Source: Betaproteobacteria bacterium
GTDB lineage: Bacteria; Pseudomonadota; Gammaproteobacteria; Burkholderiales; Usitatibacteraceae
Length of the DNA stretch: 15,805 nucleotides
Reading direction: 5' to 3'
NCBI GenBank assembly: GCA_025362705.1
Contig: JANYFH010000202.1
Coordinates: 1 to 15,805, forward strand
Shown one piece after another: positions 1 through 6,271 of this stretch; the stretch's first letter is position 1, and every line of letters starts with the position of its first letter. Made by a program: the position numbers and the translations under genes. The notes under the pieces were generated by a model. The model was not told where the DNA came from. It saw only the letters and a list, made by a program, of their open reading frames with translations, and searched no databases.

Positions 1-29
1 AATCGGTTTAACCGATTCGCCGCTTTTTT
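1..29 (+). terminator. Right part of a probable Rho-independent terminator cut by the window edge
   Basis: Bases 1-17 are a perfect palindrome (AATCGGTT-T-AACCGATT). It is followed by CGCCGC (18-23) and a run of six T (24-29). The CGCCGC needs a partner, so the left arm GCGGCG should lie just outside the window. The complete hairpin would then end directly at the T run, as in an intrinsic terminator for a plus-strand gene to the left, convergent with the patatin gene that ends at 40. The palindrome and T run are seen directly; the missing arm is a prediction. Confidence 0.5.
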
Positions 30-39
30 ATATCGCAAC

Positions 40-1170
40 CTACAAAAACTCGCGCTTCAAATCCACCGTCGAGCGCACGCCCAAGTCATCAAAATGCTGT
101 GCAATCCATTCGCTTGCACATTCACGCCCGCGGTCGCGCAGCATGGTCAGGAATTCCCATTCACTCGCAAACTTTGTCGCAACCGACAAATCTGCCAGCG
201 CGCTATCAGCCCGCACCGAGTGTATTAACACATACTTGAACTCATCACGAAACTCTTCCTTGATCTTGCCCTGATCGAGTAACTGCTGCACGAAATAAAC
301 CGAGCGCAATTCCTTGATCAGGGAAGAATTGAACGTAATTTCATTGACGCGATTCGCGATTTCACTCGATTGCGTCGGGGGGCCGGGGCGTTCAATCGGA
401 TTGATGTGCAAGATGACCACGTCGCGTGAATCAGTGTAGTAAAACAGGGGATACAACACCGGGTTACCCATGTAACCACCATCCCAGTAGTGTTCACCAT
501 CAATCTCCACTGCCTGGAAAAGGAACGGCAGGCATGCCGATGCAAGCACCACGTCAGAGGTAATCTCGTGGGTATGAAAAACTTTCACTTTGCCCGTGCG
601 CACATTTGTCGCCGAGATGAAAAGCTTTGTTGTTCGGCTCGCGTCCAGTTCAGCGAAATCAACATGCGCCTCGAGAACTTCACGCAGGGGATTGAAATTC
701 ATCGGGTTCAGCTGATACGGCGAGAACGTGCTGGTCAGAAGCTTGAAGCCCTCGGATGCCATCGACTTATCCATGGTCCATCCGCCGAACATTTGCTCCC
801 ATGGCGAGCGCCTGACCATGCTGTACTTCTGGCCTGCGTCGGAAATCGCCTGCCAATAATTGTGTAAAGCTTCACGCGCGCCGTCCCGGCCCTTGAGTGC
901 GCCATAGGCATACACCACAGCATTCATCGAGCCCGCGCTGGTGCCGGAAAGCCCTTCGATTTCAACGCGGCCATCTTCGAGAAATTTGTCCATTACGCCC
1001 CAGGCAAATGCACCGTGCGCACCGCCGCCCTGCAAGGCCAGATTGATGCGCTTGACGCCGCCAGTTTTCGGCTTGGCCGAATTGTTTTTTGTTTTGCGCG
1101 GAACCGGTTTCTTCACGGTCGCTTTTTTTGTGGCTTTTTTCGCAGTTGCTGCAACTGACTTCGCTTTCAT
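40..1170 (-). CDS. Patatin-like phospholipase with lysine/alanine-rich N-terminal tail
   Basis: This 376-residue protein is a patatin-family acyl hydrolase, which cleaves acyl esters with a Ser-Asp dyad. The oxyanion loop GGGAHGAF is at about 48-55, the nucleophile elbow G-T-S-A-G puts Ser78 in place, and the D-G-G motif supplies Asp230. No signal peptide is visible, so a cytoplasmic location is inferred. Residues 1-41 are a separate, very basic K/A/T/P-rich segment resembling histone H1-like or PhaM-type tails. The frame stays open upstream through the tRNA gene, but the ATG at 1168-1170 has a good Shine-Dalgarno sequence (GAAAGGTGA) and starts the tail, so I chose it. The gene lies 129 bp downstream of tRNA-Val on the same strand with no clear terminator between. 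The substrate cannot be told: membrane phospholipid and a storage-granule role are both possible. Confidence 0.9.
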   Translation of the reverse strand: MKAKSVAATAKKATKKATVKKPVPRKTKNNSAKPKTGGVKRINLALQGGGAHGAFAWGVMDKFLEDGRVEIEGLSGTSAGSMNAVVYAYGALKGRDGAREALHNYWQAISDAGQKYSMVRRSPWEQMFGGWTMDKSMASEGFKLLTSTFSPYQLNPMNFNPLREVLEAHVDFAELDASRTTKLFISATNVRTGKVKVFHTHEITSDVVLASACLPFLFQAVEIDGEHYWDGGYMGNPVLYPLFYYTDSRDVVILHINPIERPGPPTQSSEIANRVNEITFNSSLIKELRSVYFVQQLLDQGKIKEEFRDEFKYVLIHSVRADSALADLSVATKFASEWEFLTMLRDRGRECASEWIAQHFDDLGVRSTVDLKREFL

Positions 1171-1299
1171 TCGCTTCACCTTTCGCGCCGTATTGACGGC
1201 TTGTTCGAGAATGACGAATTGCTTGATGACATCGCCGGCGACGAGTGCCGCTTTCGGACCACCGCCACTGAAGCGCGGTATGTGCCAATCAAATGAAGT

Positions 1300-1376
1300 T
1301 GGTAGGCACGATTGGACTCGAACCAACGACCCCCACCATGTCAAGGTGGTGCTCTAACCAGCTGAGCTACGTGCCT
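1300..1376 (-). tRNA. tRNA-Val (anticodon GAC)
   Basis: The minus strand folds into a complete 77-nt cloverleaf. The acceptor stem AGGCACG pairs with CGTGCCT, followed by discriminator A and an encoded CCA (complement at 1300-1302). The D arm contains AGCTCAG...GAGC. The anticodon stem CCACC/GGTGG closes the loop TTGACAT, giving anticodon GAC, which reads GUC/GUU valine codons. The T arm contains GGTTCGAGTCC. The tRNA stands alone rather than in a cluster, with the patatin gene next downstream on the same strand. Confidence 0.97.
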
Positions 1377-1397
1377 ACCGTAATGCAACAAGAAGCT

Positions 1398-1427
1398 ATT
1401 TTAGCCGATTGAGGCAGGTTGTCGCAA
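1398..1427 (-). promoter_or_regulatory. Predicted sigma-70 promoter for tRNA-Val
   Basis: On the minus strand TTGCGA (1422-1427) and TAAAAT (1398-1403) are separated by 18 bp. The -10 box lies 21 bp upstream of the first tRNA base, leaving a short 5' leader as expected for a tRNA transcript. The boxes match consensus 4/6 and 5/6. Predicted from sequence only. Confidence 0.5.
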
Positions 1428-1471
1428 TGTCATCGTGGGTGCGCGAGCACGCCAGGAGTTCGCCACTGTTC

Positions 1472-1500
1472 TTGCCAGCGTGTAGCAAACCCACGACAAT
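1472..1500 (+). promoter_or_regulatory. Predicted sigma-70 promoter for the S9 peptidase gene
   Basis: TTGCCA (1472-1477, 5/6 to consensus) and GACAAT (1495-1500, 4/6) are spaced by exactly 17 bp. A start site near 1507 would give a leader of about 27 nt before the TTG codon at 1534, containing the Shine-Dalgarno sequence GGAG (1523-1526). Predicted from sequence only. Confidence 0.4.
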
Positions 1501-1533
1501 GCCGCAATTGAAAACTCACTTTGGAGATGCGTC

Positions 1534-3501
1534 TTGCTCAATCGACTGCGAATTTTTACGGCAATAGCGGCACTGTCACTGACAAACGCGGCACAGGCAG
1601 CCGATACCAACCTGATTCCCGTCGCTGATTTTGTGCGCAGTTCGGAATTCGATACACCGCGGCTCTCGCCGGATGGCAAACACATCGCAATGCACGTGAC
1701 GATAAAAAAGGAAGATCGTGATTTTCATCTAATGACCGTTTATGACCTGGCCTCGTTGAAACCAGTCAGCAGCATTGGCATGCCTATTTACCAACTGCCG
1801 GCCGATTTTCACTGGGTCAGCAACAATCGTCTCGTCGTTGAAATGGCAAAAGATCTGGGCTGGCGTGAAGCTCCGTCATGGACCGGTGAACTGCTCGCGA
1901 CCAATATCGACGGCACGAAGCAGGAGTACCTCTACGGCTATGAAATGTTCATTCGTTCGAACAAAGGGTATTCCGGTCGAAACGACTATGGTTATGGCTA
2001 CGTCCAGGGAATGCCGGACGAGCGTAACGGTAATTTTTTTATGCGCGAAGTCAAGTGGAGTGAAACCACCAAGCGAACTTTTCTATACGAGATGAATGCC
2101 ACTACAGCCGAGCGCAAACTGATCGCCGAGATCGAAATGCCGAAATTTCGCTTCCTGATGCAGCACGATAACCAGGTGCGGTTTGCCTTTGGTAGCGACG
2201 AAGAAAACGATTACATCCTCAAACGGTTTAACAACCAGAACAATAAATGGATTGATGTGCAGAGGAAAAACAAGAAAGAGCTGTTTGGTCCGTTTGCATT
2301 CAGTGCCGATGACAAGGAATTGCTGGCAACCGTGAGCATGGAAGGCGAGCCGCGTGCGCTGGTGCGCGAATCGATGGTGAGCGGTGAGCGCAGGACAGTG
2401 GTCAGCGACAAGATCGGCGACGTCAACACGTTCCTGTGGGGCCCGCGCCCACGTACACCTTTCGCGGCGGGCACGCGCATTGGCATCCCGAAACTACAAT
2501 ATCTGGAAGACGAAAGCGTCGGAGCCAAATTGCACAAACTGCTTTCCGGCAAATTTCCTGGTCAGTTCGTTAATTTCAGTGCATTTTCCGACGACGCGAC
2601 AAAACTGATATTTCGCGTGTCAAGCGACCGGAATCCGGGCGACATTTATCTTATGGATCGCAACACTGGCAAGGCCGAACTCTTGTTTTCCGCAAGCCCG
2701 CGCATTGACCCAGACCGCATGGCTGAGAGGAGGCCAATCGAATTCAAGGCACGTAACGGCACGGTTTTGCACGGCTATCTGACCCTGCCACCCGGACGCG
2801 GCGAAAAAAAGCTACCCATGATAATGCTGCCGCATGGCGGCCCGCTCGGAATTAGTGACGCCTGGTTTTTCGACGCAGACGCGCAATTTCTGGCCAGTCG
2901 CGGTTATGCCGTGCTGCAGATAAACTATCGCGGCTCCGGCGGTCGCGGCCCTGATTTTCTCGACGCCGGTTATGGGCAGTATGGTACCGGTATTCAGGAA
3001 GACATGATCGATGGCGTGCGCTGGACTATCGCAGAAGGCACTGCCGATCCCGACCGTATCTGCATCTTTGGCGCGAGCTTCGGCGGCTATTCCGCCATGA
3101 TGTCGGTGATTCGTGCGCCGGGTTTGTTCAAATGTGCGGTGGGTTTCGCTGGCGTCTACGACCTGCCAATGATATTTGGTCAAGACAATACCCGTCGCAA
3201 CAAGGGTACATTCAACTTCTTCAAAAAAGCGCTCGGTGAAAACAAAGCGTACCTTGAAGGCAATTCGCCGGCGCGACTCGCCGAAAAGATCAATGTACCG
3301 GTATTCCTCGCGCATGGCGAGAAAGATGAAACCGCACTACCGGAACAGGCTGAAGCCATGCACGCCGCGCTTATCAAGGCGGGCAAGGCCCACGAATGGA
3401 TGATGGTGCCGAAAGAAGGCCACGGGTTTTACGCTGAAAAGAATCGCGTTGCGTTCTACGAAAAACTCGAAGCGTTCCTTGCCAAGCACATCGGAAAATA
3501 A
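1534..3501 (+). CDS. Exported S9-family serine peptidase (prolyl oligopeptidase/acylaminoacyl-peptidase type)
   Basis: This 655-residue protein probably cleaves peptides in the periplasm. Residues 1-22 are a Sec signal peptide with an A-Q-A cleavage site before Ala23-Asp24. About 30-400 is the beta-propeller region that gates substrate entry in S9 enzymes, and about 410-655 is the alpha/beta-hydrolase domain. The catalytic triad is visible: Ser515 in G-A-S-F-G-G, Asp598 in H-G-E-K-D-E, and His630 in G-H-G-F. The start is TTG: it has GGAG seven bases upstream and begins the signal peptide exactly, whereas the ATG at 1527 is out of frame and stops soon. It appears to be a single-gene unit with its own promoter. 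Subfamily (dipeptidyl versus acylaminoacyl peptidase) is not resolved; the fold and triad are secure. Confidence 0.93.
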   Translation: MLNRLRIFTAIAALSLTNAAQAADTNLIPVADFVRSSEFDTPRLSPDGKHIAMHVTIKKEDRDFHLMTVYDLASLKPVSSIGMPIYQLPADFHWVSNNRLVVEMAKDLGWREAPSWTGELLATNIDGTKQEYLYGYEMFIRSNKGYSGRNDYGYGYVQGMPDERNGNFFMREVKWSETTKRTFLYEMNATTAERKLIAEIEMPKFRFLMQHDNQVRFAFGSDEENDYILKRFNNQNNKWIDVQRKNKKELFGPFAFSADDKELLATVSMEGEPRALVRESMVSGERRTVVSDKIGDVNTFLWGPRPRTPFAAGTRIGIPKLQYLEDESVGAKLHKLLSGKFPGQFVNFSAFSDDATKLIFRVSSDRNPGDIYLMDRNTGKAELLFSASPRIDPDRMAERRPIEFKARNGTVLHGYLTLPPGRGEKKLPMIMLPHGGPLGISDAWFFDADAQFLASRGYAVLQINYRGSGGRGPDFLDAGYGQYGTGIQEDMIDGVRWTIAEGTADPDRICIFGASFGGYSAMMSVIRAPGLFKCAVGFAGVYDLPMIFGQDNTRRNKGTFNFFKKALGENKAYLEGNSPARLAEKINVPVFLAHGEKDETALPEQAEAMHAALIKAGKAHEWMMVPKEGHGFYAEKNRVAFYEKLEAFLAKHIGK

Positions 3502-3505
3502 ATTC

Positions 3506-3529
3506 TTTTCTCCCGACTTTTCTCCCGAC
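3506..3529. repeat. Two tandem copies of a 12-bp unit (TTTTCTCCCGAC)
   Basis: The 12-bp unit at 3506-3517 is repeated exactly at 3518-3529, just after the peptidase stop codon. It is probably a slippage duplication. No hairpin or T run makes it a terminator. Confidence 0.8.
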
Positions 3530-3602
3530 TCATGCGCAGGATCGCGTGAAAAACGCTATACGCAATGAAACACGTTTTTGGTGCCACAAACATCAAACGC
3601 AA

Positions 3603-3662
3603 GCATTGGCGCGGCTTTTCAGGATTTTTGTGCCTAAAAAGCCCGCCGAATGGCGATCTACG
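3603..3662 (+). repeat. Dispersed structured repeat, copy A
   Basis: The layout is GCATTGGCGCGGCT, 24 variable bases, GCCCGCCGAAT, 7 variable bases, TACG. The same layout with identical spacing recurs at 7780-7839, and about 40 of 60 positions agree. The conserved ends can pair: GGCG-(C)-GGCT with AGCC-CGCC with one bulged C, and AGG/CCT closes an inner stem around a T-rich loop. A second perfect hairpin follows, AATGGCG (3649-3655) with CGCCATT (3661-3667). It lies 60 bp upstream of the Nramp-like gene. Its function is unknown; it could be a REP-like element, an RNA structure or a protein-binding site. Confidence 0.75.
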
Positions 3663-3679
3663 CCATTTCCTGCGGCGCA

Positions 3680-3701
3680 GCGTCAGCCCTCATACTGACG
3701 C
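3680..3701 (+). promoter_or_regulatory. Perfect hairpin in the leader of the Nramp-like gene
   Basis: GCGTCAG (3680-3686) and CTGACGC (3695-3701) form a perfect 7-bp stem with an 8-nt loop, ending 21 bp before the ATG at 3723. No T run follows, so it is not a terminator. Its place next to the translation start, which lacks a clear Shine-Dalgarno sequence, suggests an RNA control element or a repressor operator. Both are inference. Confidence 0.45.
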
Positions 3702-3722
3702 AACTTCATCACTCTCATCCCA

Positions 3723-4994
3723 ATGTTCACGCTTAAACGCGCCAAAAAATTTGCCGATCAGCTCGGCCCCGGATTGATTACCGGCGCAGCCGACGACGAT
3801 CCGAGCGGCATCGCGACCTACTCGCAGGCAGGTGCGCAGTTTGGCGCGGGCATGCTGTGGATTCTCGCGCTCACAACACCGCTGATGATCGGCATCCAGA
3901 TGGTGAGCGCGCGGATCGGCTGGGTAACCGGACGCGGACTTGCGGCAAACATTTGCCGCGTGATGCCACGCTGGGCGGCAATTTCACTGGTGGCGATGCT
4001 GGTGTTCGCGAACACGTTGAATATCGCCGCCGATATTTCCGCTATGGGTGAGGCCTTGCAGATGGTGATTGGTGGACCGGAGCACGGTCACGCCATACTT
4101 TTCGGGCTGCTCTGCGCCGTATTGCCCGTGTGGCTCAGCTATGACTCGATGGTACGCGTATTGAAATGGCTGACATTGGCCCTGCTCGCTTACGTCGGCG
4201 TGGTGCTTGTGCTGCATGTGGACTGGGAGCGCGTCTTGATCCAGACCTTGATTCCCCGCATTCAGGGTGGCAGTGACTACTGGATGATGATCGTCGCCGT
4301 GCTCGGCACCACCATCAGCCCTTACCTGTTTTTCTGGCAGGCCGCGCAGGAGGCAGAACAACGTCAACGCATGAACGACGATCACGCGATCGCACAGAAC
4401 GCCCGTTTTTTGCGCGAGCACCTGGGTCGCATCAAACTCGACACGATGGTGGGCATGGTGTTTTCCAACGTGATCGCGTTTTGCGTGATGCTGGCCACCG
4501 CGATGACACTCAACCAACACGGTATCACCGACATTCAAACCACCAAGCAGGCTGCCGAAGCGCTGCGACCGATTGCCGGGGAATTTGCATTTGCGCTGTT
4601 TGCGCTGGGCATCATCGGCACCGGCATGCTGGCCGTTCCAGTGCTGGCAGGTTCCGCCGCATATGCCGTCGCCGATGTGTTCGAGTGGCGCTCCGGGCTC
4701 GACCACACTCTGGGTGAGGCCAAAGGATTTTACGGCGTACTCATCGCTGCCACCGCGGTCGGCACGCTGATCGACTTCACACCGCTCGATCCGATCAAGG
4801 CGCTGGTCTGGAGCGCGGTGGTCAACGGCGTGATCGCCGTGCCCATCATGGTGGTAATGATGTGGCTCGGCAACAATCACACCATACTCGGCAAATTCAC
4901 GCTGACACGACGACACCAGTTTTTTGGCTGGCTCGCGACGGCGGTGATGTTTGCTGCGGTTGTGGCTATGGTTTGGGCGTGGCTGACAGGATAA
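3723..4994 (+). CDS. Nramp-superfamily divalent-metal transporter with noncanonical metal site
   Basis: This 423-residue inner-membrane protein has about 11 hydrophobic segments and the Nramp (COG1914) fold signature. The opening segment P-G-L-I-T-G-A-A-D-D-D-P-S-G-I is the TM1 metal-site loop, where classical Mn/Fe transporters have D-P-G-N. The TM6 motif, classically M-P-H, reads I-S-P-Y (Ser199-Pro200-Tyr201). Thus the Asp is kept, but both the Asn and the Met ligand are replaced. Loss of the Asn and Met is known from Nramp-related Mg2+ transporters, so the substrate should not be assumed to be Mn2+. The ATG at 3723 is the first codon fitting the family N-terminus, but it has no good ribosome binding site. 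The leader holds three hairpins. It appears monocistronic. Confidence 0.88.
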   Translation: MFTLKRAKKFADQLGPGLITGAADDDPSGIATYSQAGAQFGAGMLWILALTTPLMIGIQMVSARIGWVTGRGLAANICRVMPRWAAISLVAMLVFANTLNIAADISAMGEALQMVIGGPEHGHAILFGLLCAVLPVWLSYDSMVRVLKWLTLALLAYVGVVLVLHVDWERVLIQTLIPRIQGGSDYWMMIVAVLGTTISPYLFFWQAAQEAEQRQRMNDDHAIAQNARFLREHLGRIKLDTMVGMVFSNVIAFCVMLATAMTLNQHGITDIQTTKQAAEALRPIAGEFAFALFALGIIGTGMLAVPVLAGSAAYAVADVFEWRSGLDHTLGEAKGFYGVLIAATAVGTLIDFTPLDPIKALVWSAVVNGVIAVPIMVVMMWLGNNHTILGKFTLTRRHQFFGWLATAVMFAAVVAMVWAWLTG

Positions 4995-5031
4995 ATGCGC
5001 GGGCGATAGTGGCCAACCGCCACCACGGATT

Positions 5032-5401
5032 TTATCGGTGTTCGCAGTCGAATCGCTTTTCTGCTTCAACGAGATGGCTCATCAAAATATGCGGCATTAT
5101 GTTCACGCCAATGCCCGCGAAAATTGCCGGCAGAAGATAGAGCGCGACGGAAATTTCTGATGCAAAAAATTTATTGTCAAGCAACGACGGTGACAACTTT
5201 GCCATTTCGGCCAGACGCTGCAAGAGAAAAACATTTATGCCGGATATCACAACCAGGGTGACGGCGAATAGAAACACGGTTTTTTCGCGAGATCGTTTTC
5301 TTCCACATCATGTATCCGTAGATGCTCACCGGCAGGATAAGAGAACAGAACGTCAGCCGAAAGAATTCGACTTCAACGAATACAGAATTAATCTTTGTCA
5401 A
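5032..5401 (-). pseudogene. Small three-helix membrane protein, interrupted by a frameshift at an A6 run
   Basis: Two overlapping minus-strand frames join into one protein if one A is removed from the A6 run (T6 at 5280-5285 on the plus strand). The first frame gives about 40 residues from a TTG at 5399-5401; the second gives about 82 residues to the stop at 5032. The rebuilt 122-residue protein has hydrophobic spans at about 13-32, 42-62 and 85-108 and ends with a polar H-L-V-E-A-E-K-R-F segment. The sequence AAGGTG overlaps the stop of the upstream gene, six bases from the TTG, an operon-like arrangement. I do not recognise the family. It could be a pseudogene, a sequencing slip, or a gene expressed by slippage on A6. 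Confidence 0.6.
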
Positions 5402-5407
5402 TTCACC

Positions 5408-5730
5408 TTATTTACTTGCTGTGGAAATTTGTGCCGGATTTTCCGGCTGTACCCTAACCATGGCAACACGGATCATTTGAGTAAACGTGAGCAAGGGAGT
5501 TGCTTCAAACGCGATTTGTTTTTGTAAATGAATATAGGGCCGTTGACGGGATAAACATCCTCGCCCGCAAAGTGAGATGCAACGCAATCTGTTCCCGGTA
5601 TTTCCTGCAATATTTCCACTAGCCTGCGTGTAATTGCACCCAAGCGAAATTCGCCTTATGCTTGCGAAATTCATGCGCGCAGGTTCACACAATATGCCGC
5701 AATTTTTGTTTCCCAGGCCGCCTCAGACAT
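5408..5730 (-). pseudogene. Decayed small soluble gene of unknown family, about three indels
   Basis: Protein-like sequence jumps between three minus-strand frames. From the ATG at 5728-5730 the frame gives M-S-E-A-A-W-E-T-K-I-A-A-Y-C-V-N-L-R and stops near 5672. An overlapping frame (about 5684-5627) continues A-H-E-F-R-K-H-K-A-N-F-A-W-V-Q-L-H-A-G. The original frame resumes (about 5627-5530) with L-V-E-I-L-Q-E-I-P-G-T and N-G-P-I-F-I-Y-K-N-K. The third frame ends (about 5525-5408) with I-A-F-E-A-T-P-L-L-T-F-T-Q-M and a stop. One extra base and two missing bases explain all of it, for an ancestral protein of about 106 residues. The next gene starts six bases after the stop, so the two formed an operon. 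I do not recognise the family. The neighbours are intact, which argues for decay rather than poor sequence. Confidence 0.5.
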
Positions 5731-5740
5731 CGGATTTTTC

Positions 5741-6271
5741 TTGAATCAAAATACTAAGCCGCCAGTACGTCCACCGGCGCGAAATCAAGTCAGTGTGTTC
5801 GGCACCCCCTGGCCGCTTGAGCCGCCTCTGCTGCGTATTCGGCTGCGCTATATTGCGGCGCGCTTTTTGCAGGTGCCGGAGCCACGCATATCACTGCGCA
5901 ACACCGACGAGATGCTGCGTTGGGCACAGCAGATGCAGGATGATGGTATGCCACGATCGGCGACCGAACTGATGCGGTTGGCGATAGAAGAAGACCCTAC
6001 GCAACGCCCGCTCTGGCAGGTTCTGCTGGCGCGCACCTTCGAAGACGAAAATGCGAGTGAATTCACCGAAATTTCCCAGGCATTTGCGATTCAATTTCCG
6101 AACGATGAGGCGATGGCTGAAATCGAAGCAATGAAGCAGACGCTTGCGCGTGGCCCCGTTGCCTCGGCCGCGAGTGGCCCAATGGCGAAGTGGAATTCAT
6201 CGGCTTTTTTCGGGCGCGACGACAGCGGCCAACGCGCGCTGCATGAATCACTTTTGCAGGCGATAAAGTGA
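5741..6271 (+). CDS. Small TPR/FimV-like hypothetical protein
   Basis: This is a 176-residue soluble protein with no signal peptide or membrane segment. After a proline-rich start (about 1-35), residues about 55-130 are helical repeats of TPR type, with segments such as A-T-E-L-M-R-L-A-I-E-E-D-P and L-W-Q-V-L-L-A-R-T-F-E-D-E-N. These resemble the C-terminal helices of the pilus/polarity protein FimV. The stop overlaps the start of the next gene (GTGA at 6268-6271), so the two are translationally coupled and probably act together. The start is uncertain: TTG at 5741 has no Shine-Dalgarno sequence and lies only 10 bp from the divergent decayed gene; GTG at 5795 is an alternative. A scaffold or adaptor role for its partner is inference. 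Confidence 0.75.
   Translation: MNQNTKPPVRPPARNQVSVFGTPWPLEPPLLRIRLRYIAARFLQVPEPRISLRNTDEMLRWAQQMQDDGMPRSATELMRLAIEEDPTQRPLWQVLLARTFEDENASEFTEISQAFAIQFPNDEAMAEIEAMKQTLARGPVASAASGPMAKWNSSAFFGRDDSGQRALHESLLQAIK

Noticed and set aside
3565..3777. 70-codon frame through repeat copy A
   Set aside because: It overlaps the Nramp-like start, has no ribosome binding site, and passes through inverted repeats; the translation looks random.
5009..5023. GTGGC/GCCAC hairpin after the Nramp-like gene as a terminator
   Set aside because: The stem is only 5 bp and the T run is short and displaced; not convincing.
3984..5069. 361-codon open frame antisense to the Nramp-like gene
   Set aside because: Its translation is rich in His, Gln and Arg with no domain, as expected for the shadow of a membrane-protein gene; the sense strand has a clear family match.
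5274..5286. A-AAA-AAC heptamer as a programmed -1 frameshift site
   Set aside because: The heptamer is in frame, but the fusion of the two halves needs a +1 change, so -1 frameshifting would lead into the wrong frame.
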